A stretch of 64,000 nt of DNA from Roseicyclus marinus (lineage in GTDB: Bacteria; Pseudomonadota; Alphaproteobacteria; Rhodobacterales; Rhodobacteraceae): contig NZ_AP027266.1 in the NCBI RefSeq assembly GCF_036322625.1, positions 871,001 through 935,000 on the forward strand, read 5' to 3'. Made by a program: the position numbers and the translations under genes. Each line of letters begins with the position of its first letter. Position 1 is the stretch's first letter. This document shows, in pieces, positions 53,456 through 62,699 of this stretch. Under the pieces are notes generated by a model. It ran no database searches. It saw only the letters and a program-made list of their open reading frames with translations, and was not told the origin of the DNA.

Positions 53456-54511
53456 CTATTCGGCGGCCTTGGCCTCGGGGATCAGGATACCCCGGATCGC
53501 GGCCGCGTCGATATCGTCATGTTCCGCGATGACCACGAGTCGACCGCGCCGCCCCTCGGCCTCGGTCCAGGGGCGGTCGTATTGGTGACGGACGCGCGCG
53601 CCCACGGCCTGCACCAGAAGCCGCATCGGCTTGCCCGCGACGGCGGCATAGCCCTTGACCCGCAGGATGTTCTGGCGCTGGGCCAGATCGGTGATCCGGG
53701 CCACCAGCTCGGCGGGGTCGGTGATTTCGGGGATGTCGACCACGATACTGTCGAAATCGTCGTGTTCGTGGTCGTCATGGCCATCGTGATGGCTGGGGCG
53801 GGCGTCCATGTCATCTTCGGCGGCGGCCTCGAGACCCAGGATCACGCGCGGGTCCACGGTGCCTTCGGCGACTTCGATGATGGGCAGTTTGCGGGGGGCC
53901 TCGGACTCGATCAGGGCGCGGGCGCGGGCCACGCCCTCGGGGCCGGCCAGATCGGGCTTGGTCAGAAGCACGATATCGGCGCAGGCGATCTGGTCCTCGA
54001 ACACCTCGGAGAGCGGCGTTTCATGGTCGATGCTGTCATCGGCAAGGCGCTGGGCATCGACGGCGGCGACATCGGGGGCGAAACGGCCTGCGGCCACGGC
54101 TTCGGCATCGGCAAGCGCGATGACACCGTCCACGGTGATCCTGGAGCGGATCGCGGGCCAGTCGAAGGCTTTGAGAAGCGGTTTGGGCAGCGCAAGGCCC
54201 GAGGTTTCGATCAGGATGTGATCGGGGCGGGGGTCGAGCGCCATCAACGCCTCGATCGTGGGGATGAAATCATCGGCGACCGTGCAGCAGATGCAGCCAT
54301 TGGCGAGTTCGACGATGTTTTCCACGGGGCATTCGGGAATGGCGCAGCCCTTGAGGATTTCGCCATCGACGCCGACATCGCCGAATTCGTTCACCACGAT
54401 GGCCAGACGCTTGCCGCCGGGGTTCTTCATCAGCTGGCTGATGAGCGTCGTCTTGCCCGAGCCCAGGAAGCCCGTGATCACGGTGACGGGAAGTTTTTCG
54501 AGATTGGCCAT
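53456..54511 (-). CDS. cobW: CobW, metal-binding GTPase
   Basis: 351 aa from the ATG at 54511. Walker A is GFLGSGKT (14-21), the metal-binding CxCC motif is CICC at 73-76, and VNEFGDVGVDGE, TKPD and a C-terminal CobW_C domain are present. A His/Asp-rich segment (about 233-255, HHDGHDDHEHDD) is a likely extra metal site. The family acts as a GTP-dependent metallochaperone; here it presumably delivers cobalt to CobN, encoded 27 bp downstream. Confidence 0.94.
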   Translation of the reverse strand: MANLEKLPVTVITGFLGSGKTTLISQLMKNPGGKRLAIVVNEFGDVGVDGEILKGCAIPECPVENIVELANGCICCTVADDFIPTIEALMALDPRPDHILIETSGLALPKPLLKAFDWPAIRSRITVDGVIALADAEAVAAGRFAPDVAAVDAQRLADDSIDHETPLSEVFEDQIACADIVLLTKPDLAGPEGVARARALIESEAPRKLPIIEVAEGTVDPRVILGLEAAAEDDMDARPSHHDGHDDHEHDDFDSIVVDIPEITDPAELVARITDLAQRQNILRVKGYAAVAGKPMRLLVQAVGARVRHQYDRPWTEAEGRRGRLVVIAEHDDIDAAAIRGILIPEAKAAE

Positions 54512-54512
54512 G

Positions 54513-54908
54513 TCACATCTCTCCGAGATTGGGGGCAGGGGGGACGAGCGGGGGAAGCCGCGCGATGCAATTCTTGCGGAAATGTTCGGGGCGCTCGCGC
54601 CATGGCACGAGGCCATCGGCGGTGGCGGCGTATTTCGCGGCCTTGTCGCGGATCAGCTCGGGATGCTGGGCCGGGTCGAGATTGCCGTAGACATAGGTCC
54701 AGCGCCCCGGACCGCGCAGCGCGATCGTGCAGCCGCGCGAACAATTGGACAGGCATTCGACCGGCGTGATCGTCACGCCCGGAACGGCATCGCCCGACAG
54801 CGCGCGGTAGAGCGCTGCACCGGGTCTTTCGGCGTCTTCGGGGGCGTCCTGTCCCTGCCTGCATTTGATGCAGACAAGCAATTCGACCGTTTCGGCGGGT
54901 CGCGTCAT
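54513..54908 (-). CDS. DUF1636 family ferredoxin-like protein
   Basis: 131-aa thioredoxin-fold, [2Fe-2S]-ferredoxin-like protein with CIKC near the N-terminus and CLSNCSRGC about 40 residues later, giving the four-Cys pattern of DUF1636. Members recur in cobalamin and metal loci, but the function is unresolved. It is the first gene after the minus-strand B12 riboswitch and lies 1 bp before cobW. A metal-chaperone or redox partner role for cobalt chelation or CobG is a guess. Confidence 0.87.
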   Translation of the reverse strand: MTRPAETVELLVCIKCRQGQDAPEDAERPGAALYRALSGDAVPGVTITPVECLSNCSRGCTIALRGPGRWTYVYGNLDPAQHPELIRDKAAKYAATADGLVPWRERPEHFRKNCIARLPPLVPPAPNLGEM

Positions 54909-55011
54909 GCGCTTTTTATCCAGTCTCGCGGCTTGGGCATGTCACGGGCCGAAGGGCGGCACGGGGCCGCCGATCCGACACCGGGGCACCCCGCCCGGGT
55001 TTCATCGTCGT

Positions 55012-55212
55012 GCTGGCAGGTCTCCCGGCTTGCGGATTTCAGGCTGTCCTCCGGGGAGGGGGTCCTGTCGGTCGCCCGGCCTTCCCGACCCAGTCATCCT
55101 TGGGTCAGTGGCCATGGGGCGCCCTTTCCGGTCACGGTCGCGGGGGCGGCTGCGGTTCGGCCCGTAGCTTGGGGCCTCGCGCATTCCCTTTTCACCTGTT
55201 AGCACAGGCACC
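55012..55212 (-). promoter_or_regulatory. Cobalamin (AdoCbl) riboswitch controlling the main cob operon
   Basis: On the minus strand the elements run from AACAGGTGAAAAGGGAATGCG (about 55182-55202) through a GCCACTG element (55110-55116) to the B12 box AAGCCGGGAGACCTGCC (55015-55031). It lies about 105 bp upstream of the DUF1636 gene and would control the long DUF1636-cobW-cobN...cobF operon. Confidence 0.92.
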
Positions 55213-55269
55213 AGCAGGGACAGATGCTCAGGCCGCACCGGCACTGTCAAGTTTCAAGGAGACCTCCCG

Positions 55270-55878
55270 ATGGATGACGTGACCCTTCGCCACAATCAGA
55301 AGATGAAGCGCATCAAGGCGGCGCGGGACGAGATGATGAAGACCAAGACCGAGGAAAAGGGTCTGATCATCGTCCATACCGGTGCAGGCAAGGGCAAATC
55401 CTCGAGCGGGTTCGGCATGATCATGCGCTGCATCGCGCATGGCATGCCCTGCGCCGTGGTCCAGTTCATCAAGGGCAATTGGGAGACGGGGGAAAAGACC
55501 TTTCTGCGGGAGCGTTTCGCGGACGAATGCCGCTTTTTCGTGTCGGGCGAGGGGTTCACCTGGGAAACGCAGGACCGCGAGCGCGACATCGCGGCGGCGC
55601 AGAACGGCTGGCGCATCGCCAAGGAACAGATTCTCGACCCCGAGATCCAGTTCGTGCTTCTGGACGAGATCAACATCGCGCTGCGCTACGATTACCTCGA
55701 TATCGACGAGGTGGTCGATTTCCTGCTGACGCAAAAGCCGCGCATGACCCATGTCTGCCTGACGGGCCGCAACGCCAAGCCCGAGCTGATCGAGGCCGCC
55801 GATCTGGTGACCGAGATGACGCTGACCAAGCATCCGTTCAAGGATGGGGTGAAGGCGCAGAAGGGCATCGAATTCTGA
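55270..55878 (+). CDS. cobO: CobO, cob(I)yrinic acid a,c-diamide adenosyltransferase
   Basis: 202-aa CobA/CobO/BtuR-type corrinoid adenosyltransferase that attaches the 5'-deoxyadenosyl group from ATP to Co(I). The P-loop is HTGAGKGKSSSGFGM, with VQFIKGNWETGE and LLDEINIALRYDYL as family segments. AAGGAG lies about 9 nt upstream of the ATG. It is divergent from the riboswitch-controlled operon; no B12 riboswitch is seen on its own strand. Confidence 0.96.
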   Translation: MDDVTLRHNQKMKRIKAARDEMMKTKTEEKGLIIVHTGAGKGKSSSGFGMIMRCIAHGMPCAVVQFIKGNWETGEKTFLRERFADECRFFVSGEGFTWETQDRERDIAAAQNGWRIAKEQILDPEIQFVLLDEINIALRYDYLDIDEVVDFLLTQKPRMTHVCLTGRNAKPELIEAADLVTEMTLTKHPFKDGVKAQKGIEF

Positions 55879-55907
55879 TGCGCGGCGATCCGCTGCGGGG
55901 GCGCTGA

Positions 55908-57356
55908 ATGACCCGCGCGCTGATGATCCAGGGGACCGGCAGCAATGTCGGCAAGTCGCTTCTGGTGGCGGGCCTGTGCCGGGCGGCGCGCAAGCGCGGG
56001 CTGTCGGTCGCGCCCTTCAAGCCGCAGAACATGTCGAACAATGCCGCCGTCACGGGCGATGGGGGCGAGATCGGGCGCGCGCAGGCCCTGCAGGCCTGGG
56101 CGGCGGGGCTGGTGCCCCATACCGACATGAACCCGGTGCTGTTGAAGCCCGAGACCGATGTGGGCTCGCAGGTGATCGTGCAGGGCCAGCGGCTGACGAC
56201 CGCGCGGGCGCGCGATTACCAAAGGTTGAAACCGCAGCTAATGGCCGCCGTGCTGGAAAGCTTCGGGCGGCTCAAGGGCGCTCATGACCTTGTTCTGGTC
56301 GAAGGGGCGGGCAGCCCGGCCGAGGTCAATCTGCGCGCGGGCGATATCGCCAACATGGGGTTTGCCCGCGCGGCGGACGTCCCCGTGGTGCTGGCGGGCG
56401 ATATCGACCGGGGCGGCGTGATCGCGCAGATCATCGGCACGCAGGCCGTGATCGCGCCCGAGGATGCGGCGATGATCGCGGGCTTCCTGATCAACCGGTT
56501 CCGGGGTGATCCGTCGCTGTTCGACGATGGCTATGCGCTGATCGCGGAGCGCACCGGCTGGCGCGGCTACGGGGTCTGCCCGTGGTTTCCCGAGGCGTGG
56601 AAACTGCCCGCCGAGGATGCGCTCGACCTGGCCAAGCCGCGCCGGGCCGAGGGGTTGCATGTCGTTTGCCTGACGCTCAGCCGGATCGCGAATTTCGACG
56701 ATCTGGACCCTTTGGCGCAGGAACCGGGGGTGCGTCTGACCATGCTGGGCGCGGGGCAGGCCATTCCGGGGGATGCCGATCTGGTGATCTTGCCGGGCAC
56801 GAAATCGACGCGGGGCGATCTGGCCTATCTGCGCGCGCAGGGTTGGGATCTGGATCTTGCCGCCCATGTGCGGCGCGGTGGGCAGGTTCTGGGGATTTGC
56901 GGTGGCTACCAGATGCTGGGCCGCGAGGTCGCGGACCCCGAGGGGATCGAGGGGCCTGCGGGGGCCGATCCGGGGCTGGGGCTTTTGGATGTGGCGACCG
57001 TGATGACCCCGAAAAAGCGCCTGACCGAGGTTTTGGCGACGCATTCGGCCACGGGGGCCGGGTTTCATGGTTATGAAATCCATATCGGGGAAAGCGATGG
57101 GCCGGACCGGGCGCGCCCCTTTGCCCATGTGGCGGGTATGCCCGAGGGGGCGGTCAGCGCGGATGGCCGCATCGCGGGCAGCTACCTGCACGGGATGTTT
57201 CGCGACGACGGGTTCCGCGCGGCCTATCTGGCGGGGTTCGGGGTGAAAGCGGCCAGCGATGGCTATGACGCGGGCGTCGATGCCACGCTCGATGCGCTGG
57301 CGGCGCATCTGGAAGCCCATCTCGATGTCGACGGGTTACTGGCCGCTGCCCGCTAG
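55908..57356 (+). CDS. cobQ: CobQ, adenosylcobyric acid synthase
   Basis: 482-aa glutamine-dependent amidotransferase that amidates the b, d, e and g side chains. The N-terminal ATP-binding domain is [19 protein letters not shown] with [14 protein letters not shown]. The GATase domain has the nucleophile Cys in [10 protein letters not shown] and the His in YEIHIGES. It lies 29 bp after cobO on the same strand. Its end overlaps the convergent cobC gene by 21 bp. Confidence 0.97.
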   Translation: MTRALMIQGTGSNVGKSLLVAGLCRAARKRGLSVAPFKPQNMSNNAAVTGDGGEIGRAQALQAWAAGLVPHTDMNPVLLKPETDVGSQVIVQGQRLTTARARDYQRLKPQLMAAVLESFGRLKGAHDLVLVEGAGSPAEVNLRAGDIANMGFARAADVPVVLAGDIDRGGVIAQIIGTQAVIAPEDAAMIAGFLINRFRGDPSLFDDGYALIAERTGWRGYGVCPWFPEAWKLPAEDALDLAKPRRAEGLHVVCLTLSRIANFDDLDPLAQEPGVRLTMLGAGQAIPGDADLVILPGTKSTRGDLAYLRAQGWDLDLAAHVRRGGQVLGICGGYQMLGREVADPEGIEGPAGADPGLGLLDVATVMTPKKRLTEVLATHSATGAGFHGYEIHIGESDGPDRARPFAHVAGMPEGAVSADGRIAGSYLHGMFRDDGFRAAYLAGFGVKAASDGYDAGVDATLDALAAHLEAHLDVDGLLAAAR

Positions 57357-58322
57357 CGCCTGTTCCAGCCGGTTCCATCCCGCAGCATCGCCCGGCAGGC
57401 CCAGACGCAGCCAGCCCGCGCTGTAGGGAAAGGCGCGCGTCCAGATCCGGGCGCGGGCAAGGTGCGCGCGCGCTGCCATGGCATCGCCGGTATCATAGGT
57501 GCGGAACAGATTCGTGCCGCCGACAAGCGACCAACCGGCCCGGGCGGCGAGCGCGTCGAGCCTGTCGGCATCGCGGGCAAGGCGGGTGCGGGTTTCGGTT
57601 TGCCATGTGCTGTCGGACAAGGCCGCGCTGCCCGCCACGATGGCGGGTCCGCTGACCGCCCAAGGGCCCGAAAGTGTGCGCAGGTGCTCCAGCGTCTTTG
57701 CCCCGCCAAGCGCGAAGCCGAGCCTGAGACCGGCAAGCCCGTAGAACTTGCCGAAGGAGCGCAGGACCAGGGCCCGTTCGCCCAGATCGTGCAGCTGGGG
57801 GCAGAGCGACAGGTGGGGCGTGGGATCGGCAAAGCTTTCGTCAACGACCAAGAGGCCCACATCGCCCGCAAGCCGCGCCAGAACCTCGGGCGGCCAGAGG
57901 CGTCCATCGGGGTTGTTGGGGTTGACCACCACGGCCAGATCGGCACCCGCCATCTGGGTCAGATCGTGGGCCGCGCGCACCTGCCAGCCTTGTGCGGCAA
58001 GGGAGGCGGCATGTTCGTTGTAGCTGGGGCTGAGGACGGCGGCGGTGCCTGCGGGGCGCAGCCGGGGCACGAGCTGGATCGCGGCCTGTGCGCCCGAGAG
58101 CGCCACGACGCCCGTCCGCGCGCCATAGGCACTGGCTGCGGCCTGTTCCAGCGCGCCCATATCCGTGGCGGTGGGCAGGGTGTTCAGCGCATGGGGCGGG
58201 ATCTGGGGCATCGGATAGGGCAGGGGGTTGATGCCGGTCGACAGGTCGATCCAGTCCTCCCCGCCATAAGTGGCGCGCGCCCTGTCCAGATCGCCGCCGT
58301 GATCGCGTGCCTGCCCGGTCAT
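57336..58322 (-). CDS. cobC: CobC, threonine-phosphate decarboxylase-like PLP enzyme
   Basis: 328-aa class I/II aminotransferase-fold enzyme from the ATG at 58322. [13 protein letters not shown] and [16 protein letters not shown] are typical N-terminal motifs; [10 protein letters not shown] and the PLP lysine in [17 protein letters not shown] follow. It makes (R)-1-amino-2-propanol phosphate from L-threonine phosphate for the nucleotide-loop linker. It overlaps the next gene (cobD) by 4 bp. Confidence 0.93.
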   Translation of the reverse strand: MTGQARDHGGDLDRARATYGGEDWIDLSTGINPLPYPMPQIPPHALNTLPTATDMGALEQAAASAYGARTGVVALSGAQAAIQLVPRLRPAGTAAVLSPSYNEHAASLAAQGWQVRAAHDLTQMAGADLAVVVNPNNPDGRLWPPEVLARLAGDVGLLVVDESFADPTPHLSLCPQLHDLGERALVLRSFGKFYGLAGLRLGFALGGAKTLEHLRTLSGPWAVSGPAIVAGSAALSDSTWQTETRTRLARDADRLDALAARAGWSLVGGTNLFRTYDTGDAMAARAHLARARIWTRAFPYSAGWLRLGLPGDAAGWNRLEQALAGSGQ

Positions 58323-59266
58323 CCCCAGCCTCCCGCAAGGGCCATGAGCACCAGCCCCGCCCCGCACAGGATCATCGCCCGGACATAAAGCGCAAGACCC
58401 CGCACCATGTCCTGCGGCACCGGGTCGGGGGCGGCCTCGTTCACCCATGGCTCGGGCGAGATCGTCTCGCCATAGGCGCGCGGCCCGGACAGGCGGATAT
58501 GGAGCGCGCCTGCCATCGCCGCCTCGGGCCAGCCCGCATTGGGCGAGCGGTGCTTGCGCGCGTCGCGGGCCATCGCCCCGAGCGCCGCGCCGGGTCGGGC
58601 CGAGACCAGCGCAAAGGCCAGCCCGGTCAGGCGCGCGGGGATCAGGTTCACCAGATCGTCGAGCCGGGCCGCGACCTTGCCGAAATCCTCGTAGCGGGTG
58701 TTGCGGTGGCCGATCATGGAATCGAGCGTGTTGATCGCCTTGTAGGCGGCGATGCCGGGCAGACCCAGAACCGCCCCCCAGAACAGTGGGGCGACGATCC
58801 CGTCCGAGGCATTTTCGGCCAGGCTTTCAAGCCCCGCCCGCGCAACGCCTGCTTGATCAAGGCGGGTGGGATCGCGCCCGACGATCATGGAGACGGCATG
58901 GCGCGCCCCCTCCAGATCGCCCGAGGTGAGCGGTCTGGCGACGGCGGCGACATGGTCATGAAGCGAGCGCGCCGCGATGAGCGGCCAGGCCAGCACGGCA
59001 CCCAGAACCAGGCCGAGGAGGCCGCCCGGCAGGAGCGCCTGTGCCGCCAGCGCGGGCAGGGTTGCCGCAGAGACCGCCACCGCCACGCAAGCCGCGCCAG
59101 ACATCCTGCGCGCGGTCACGCCGCCCCGGTTCCAGCGGGTTTCGAGCGCCGCGATCAACGCGCCGATCCAGGTCACGGGATGGCCGATCCGGGCATAGAC
59201 CCGCGCGGGCCAGCCGATGACCGCATCGATCAGGAGCGCCAGGGCCATCATCGCGGCGAAACTCAT
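58319..59266 (-). CDS. cobD: CobD/CbiB, adenosylcobinamide-phosphate synthase
   Basis: 315-aa membrane protein with several helices that joins the aminopropanol arm to cobyric acid. Signatures are HPVTWIGALIAALE near the N-terminus, GRDPTRLDQAGVARAGLESLAENASDGIVAPLFW, KAINTLDSMIGHRN and PNAGWPEAAMAGAL. The GTP-independent synthase is placed in the inner membrane. It overlaps both neighbours by 4 bp. Confidence 0.95.
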   Translation of the reverse strand: MSFAAMMALALLIDAVIGWPARVYARIGHPVTWIGALIAALETRWNRGGVTARRMSGAACVAVAVSAATLPALAAQALLPGGLLGLVLGAVLAWPLIAARSLHDHVAAVARPLTSGDLEGARHAVSMIVGRDPTRLDQAGVARAGLESLAENASDGIVAPLFWGAVLGLPGIAAYKAINTLDSMIGHRNTRYEDFGKVAARLDDLVNLIPARLTGLAFALVSARPGAALGAMARDARKHRSPNAGWPEAAMAGALHIRLSGPRAYGETISPEPWVNEAAPDPVPQDMVRGLALYVRAMILCGAGLVLMALAGGWG

Positions 59267-60048
59267 GGCCGCCCCCCGGTCGAAAAGCGCAGGACATGGG
59301 TATAGCCCGCCGCGCGCATGCGTCCTTCGGCCCCTTGGGGGATCGTGCCAGGGGCAAAGATCAGCGCCCGCGCCGATCCGGTATGCGCCCGCGCCCAGCC
59401 AAGCGCGCCAATATCTCCCGCAAGCGCTTCGGTCGGGTCATTGCCGGGGCCGCGCATCGCCGTTGTGCGCGCGGCTGACAGGCTCGCGAGCCGCGCGGCT
59501 TGGGGCAGATCGGGCCCCTTGGCCCAATCCGCGACCAGGTCATCGACGGGTGGGAAATCGTGATCGCCCGGATCGGTCCGTTGCGGCTCCCGCCAGAACC
59601 CGCCGAGGATATCGGCTCTGGGCGGGGGCGGCAGCTCGGCAAGCGCCTTGGCGCTGCGCGGGGCCCAGAGCGTGCCGTCGGGCCGCGCCAGCATCAGGGG
59701 ATCGACCGCGCCTTCGACCTCCAGACAGGCTGCGGCGATGGCGGCCTCCTGCGCGCCGGCTGCGCGCGCCAGCGCCACGAGCGCGGCCGTCGACATGCCC
59801 GCGCCCCCGCCCGGCGGCAGGTCGGGGGTGAGGGTGATCTTGCCCCGTGGTGCGACGCCCAATGCCGAAAAGAGCGCCTTGGCCCGTGTGTTGCCGATCA
59901 ACCCTGCGGGATCGTCGAGCGCCGGTTGCGCCGCCTCTTCCCACGTCGCGCGCACGCCCCTGCTGCGGCAGTCAAGCGTCACAAGCGCCAGCGATCCCCC
60001 GACAAGGCCCTGAATCCATTCCCCGAAATGCCCCGCAACGAAAACCAT
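59263..60048 (-). CDS. GHMP-family kinase, probable L-threonine kinase (PduX/BluE-like)
   Basis: 261 aa. The N-terminal GHFGEWIQG and the GHMP glycine-rich loop PPGGGAGMSTAALVAL match PduX-type threonine kinases. These supply L-threonine O-3-phosphate to the CobC/CobD decarboxylase. Its coupling with cobC and cobD (4-bp overlap with cobD) strongly supports that role, and the R. capsulatus gene bluE in the B12 locus is of this kind. The family is certain; the substrate is inferred from context. Confidence 0.85.
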   Translation of the reverse strand: MVFVAGHFGEWIQGLVGGSLALVTLDCRSRGVRATWEEAAQPALDDPAGLIGNTRAKALFSALGVAPRGKITLTPDLPPGGGAGMSTAALVALARAAGAQEAAIAAACLEVEGAVDPLMLARPDGTLWAPRSAKALAELPPPPRADILGGFWREPQRTDPGDHDFPPVDDLVADWAKGPDLPQAARLASLSAARTTAMRGPGNDPTEALAGDIGALGWARAHTGSARALIFAPGTIPQGAEGRMRAAGYTHVLRFSTGGRP

Positions 60049-60228
60049 GGCTCAGAGAATGCGCCCCAAGGCGGTCGGCCCGACACGGCCATGCCGGGAC
60101 ATGGTGCCGCGCCCCACGGGCCCTGGACCTGTGGCCAAAGGCGGGCGGGACATCGGGATGGGATCGGTCGGGACAGGGGCCAAGATCGGGGTTTCCAAGG
60201 TTGCGTAAACCTGCTTTTTCACGAAGCC
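60049..60228. other. Divergent promoter region, threonine kinase-like gene / cobP
   Basis: 180 bp between divergent starts. It must contain promoters for both operons. No B12 box is present. Confidence 0.4.
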
Positions 60229-60744
60229 ATGGCAAAGTCGATCCTCATCACGGGCGGGGCCCGGTCGGGCAAGAGCCTTCTGGCCGAGCGCATGACGCTG
60301 GGGCTGGGCGCGCAGGCGATCTACATCGCCACGGCAGAGGCCTTTGACACCGAGATGGAGGATCGCATCGCGCGCCACCGCGCCCGGCGCGGCCCCGAAT
60401 GGGTGACGGTGAATGCGCCGCTCGATCTGGTGGGGGCGCTTGCCGACAGCGACGGGCAGGGCCTGCCACGGCTTGTCGATTGCCTGACGCTCTGGCTCAG
60501 CAACCTGATGCTGGGCGAGCAGGATTGCGAAAGTGCTGCCGCAGAGCTTGCCGATCTTGTCCCGCGCCTTGCCTCGCCGGTCGTCTTCGTCACCAACGAG
60601 GTGGGATCGGGGATCGTGCCGGAAAACGCGCTCGCCCGCGCCTTTCGCGATGCGGCGGGTCTGACCAACCAACGTCTCGCCCAGACCTGTGACGAGGTCT
60701 GGTTCTGTGTCTCTGGATTACCCTTGAAAGTGAAACCGCAATGA
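60229..60744 (+). CDS. cobP: CobP, adenosylcobinamide kinase / guanylyltransferase
   Basis: 171 aa from the ATG at 60229. It is bifunctional: it phosphorylates adenosylcobinamide and transfers GMP. The P-loop is ILITGGARSGKSLLAE; YIATAEAFDTEMEDRIARH, DCLTLWLSNL and VTNEVGSGIVPEN are conserved CobP/CobU motifs. The frame extends far upstream, but only this part matches the family. It overlaps cobT by 4 bp. Confidence 0.95.
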   Translation: MAKSILITGGARSGKSLLAERMTLGLGAQAIYIATAEAFDTEMEDRIARHRARRGPEWVTVNAPLDLVGALADSDGQGLPRLVDCLTLWLSNLMLGEQDCESAAAELADLVPRLASPVVFVTNEVGSGIVPENALARAFRDAAGLTNQRLAQTCDEVWFCVSGLPLKVKPQ

Positions 60745-61745
60745 CCGACCTGACCCATCTTTCCCGGCTGGAGGATATCCTGACGCTCGATCTGCCCTCG
60801 CCCGATCCGGCCACGATCGAGGGGGCCCGGGCGCGGCAGGCCGAATTGACCAAGCCGCCCGGCTCGCTCGGTCGGCTGGAGGATCTGGCGGCTTTCGTGG
60901 CCGGGTGGCGGGCCTGCGCGCGCCCCAGGATCGCGCGCGCGCAGGCCCTGGTTTTCGCGGGCAATCACGGGATCTGCGCGCAGGGCGTGAACCCGTTCCC
61001 GCAAGCGGTGACCGCGCTGATGGTCGCCAATTTCGAGGCGGGCGGTGCCGCCATCAACCAGCTGTGCCGGGTCGCTGGCGCGGATCTGACGGTCGTGCCG
61101 CTGGATCTGGACCGGCCCACGCAGGATTTCACCCAAGGTCCCGCGATGACCGAGGCGGAATGCCTTGATGCCCTGAAGCGTGGTGCGGCGGCGGTCGATC
61201 CCGAGGCCGATGTGCTGATCCTGGGCGAGATGGGGATCGGCAATTCCACCATCTCGGCGGCGCTGGCGCTGGCTGTTTGTGGCGGCGCGCCGGGTGATTG
61301 GGTCGGGCGCGGCACGGGCAGCGATGCCGAGGGTCAGGCTCGCAAGGCCGAGGTGATCGCGCGCGGTCTGGCGCGGCATGCGGGGTTGTCGCCGCTGGAG
61401 GCGCTTGCGGCGCTCGGCGGGCGCGAACAGGCGGCGATCTGCGGCGCGGTTCTGGCCGCGCGCATGGCGCGTATCCCCGTCATTCTGGACGGCTATATTT
61501 GCACCGCTGCCGTTGCCCCCCTGCACGGGGCGGGGGCGGGGCTGCTCGATCATTGCCTTGTCGGGCATCTGAGCGCGGAACCGGGCCATGCCCGGCTTTG
61601 CGCCGCCATGGGCAAGGACCCGATCCTGTCGCTGTCCATGGCGCTGGGCGAAGGGACGGGGGCGGCGCTGGCGCTTGGTGTTCTGCGTGGGGCCTTGGCC
61701 TGTCACGACGGCATGGCGACCTTTGCCGAGGCCGGCATCGGCTGA
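60741..61745 (+). CDS. cobT: CobT (CobU), nicotinate-nucleotide:dimethylbenzimidazole phosphoribosyltransferase
   Basis: 334-aa enzyme making alpha-ribazole phosphate, the lower ligand nucleotide. KPPGSLGRLEDLA, VFAGNHGICAQGVNPFPQAVT, LGEMGIGNSTISAAL, GRGTGSD and the C-terminal catalytic Glu region (LGEGTGAALAL) are clear. It follows cobP with an ATGA overlap and ends 2 bp from the convergent methyltransferase gene. Neither cobV (cobalamin synthase) nor bluB is next to it. Confidence 0.96.
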   Translation: MTDLTHLSRLEDILTLDLPSPDPATIEGARARQAELTKPPGSLGRLEDLAAFVAGWRACARPRIARAQALVFAGNHGICAQGVNPFPQAVTALMVANFEAGGAAINQLCRVAGADLTVVPLDLDRPTQDFTQGPAMTEAECLDALKRGAAAVDPEADVLILGEMGIGNSTISAALALAVCGGAPGDWVGRGTGSDAEGQARKAEVIARGLARHAGLSPLEALAALGGREQAAICGAVLAARMARIPVILDGYICTAAVAPLHGAGAGLLDHCLVGHLSAEPGHARLCAAMGKDPILSLSMALGEGTGAALALGVLRGALACHDGMATFAEAGIG

Positions 61746-61747
61746 GG

Positions 61748-62596
61748 TCATCCCCGCTTGCGCAGGGTGACGCAGGTGTAGCCCATGGTGCCCATCTTGT
61801 AGAGTCGGGTCAGCGCATCGCCGCCGATCATGTTCGCAAAGATGGGCCAATGGTTCAGCCCCACCCGGTGCGCCACGGGCCCTGCCAGATGCAGCGCCCG
61901 GTCGCGCAGGCGGTCGAGGCGGATCAGGGGCGTCAGGTCCTGGAGGTCGAGCCTGTCGAACCCGGCGCAGTCCGCTGCCGCCTGCAAGCCGTCCAGATCG
62001 GGCACATGCCCCAGCCGCCAGCCCGCGCGAAACCGGTCGAGCCAACGCCGCTCGGCCATGGTCAGGTCCGTCTCGGGCCGGCGCAGCATGTCGTCGACGA
62101 TCACCAGAACCCCGCCCGTTCCCAGCGCGGATGCCGCGGCATCCAGAAAGGCGGCAGCGCTTTGCGCATGGACGTGGGATTCGATGGCCATGGCCAGATC
62201 CGCATCGCTGCCCCGCACCTCGGTGAAATCGGCCCGGAGAAAGCGGCACCGCGCGCTCAGGTTTCGGCGCGTTGCCTCCGCCTCGGCCTTGGCGCGCTGG
62301 ACGGCGCTGATCGTGATGCCGGTCATTTTGGCCTCGGGCCAGAAGGGGGCGAGGTGAAACAGGCTTCCGCCGACCCCGCAGCCAAGGTCGAGAACCCGGC
62401 GGGGTGCGCGGCCAAGGTGGCGCTCGGCCTGCATCCGGATGATGTCATTGACATGGGCGGCTGCCTGTGAGGGCGTTGACACCCCATCGGCCCAGAGCGG
62501 TCGATGGATCGCAAGTGCCGAGCCGCTGCCCCCTACCGCAAGAAAGCGGCGGGTGTTGGCGTCGTAATACTCCGCGACCCGAGAGCCTGTCATCAT
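61748..62596 (-). CDS. Class I SAM-dependent methyltransferase of unknown substrate
   Basis: 282 aa from the ATG at 62596 (or 62593, which has AGGTGGG 4 nt upstream). SAM-binding motif I is VLDLGCGVGGSL, with acidic and post-I loops and ADFTEV further on. The layout resembles small-molecule methyltransferases of the tocopherol/sarcosine methyltransferase class. It is convergent with cobT and codirectional with the sugar transferase upstream. The substrate cannot be told from sequence; a link to cobalamin is not supported beyond adjacency. Confidence 0.82.
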   Translation of the reverse strand: MMTGSRVAEYYDANTRRFLAVGGSGSALAIHRPLWADGVSTPSQAAAHVNDIIRMQAERHLGRAPRRVLDLGCGVGGSLFHLAPFWPEAKMTGITISAVQRAKAEAEATRRNLSARCRFLRADFTEVRGSDADLAMAIESHVHAQSAAAFLDAAASALGTGGVLVIVDDMLRRPETDLTMAERRWLDRFRAGWRLGHVPDLDGLQAAADCAGFDRLDLQDLTPLIRLDRLRDRALHLAGPVAHRVGLNHWPIFANMIGGDALTRLYKMGTMGYTCVTLRKRG

Positions 62597-62699
62597 TCCC
62601 ACCTGATTGCCGCCGCCCCGATGGGGCGCGCCGTTGGGGGGCAAGATATGCCGATGTCCCGCGAGGCAAGGGAAAACCCGTCGCTCCCGGCCATAGGGG

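Noticed and set aside
50186-54769. 1527-codon plus-strand ORF opposite cobN and cobW
   Set aside because: Antisense shadow without recognisable domains; cobN and cobW on the other strand are unambiguous.
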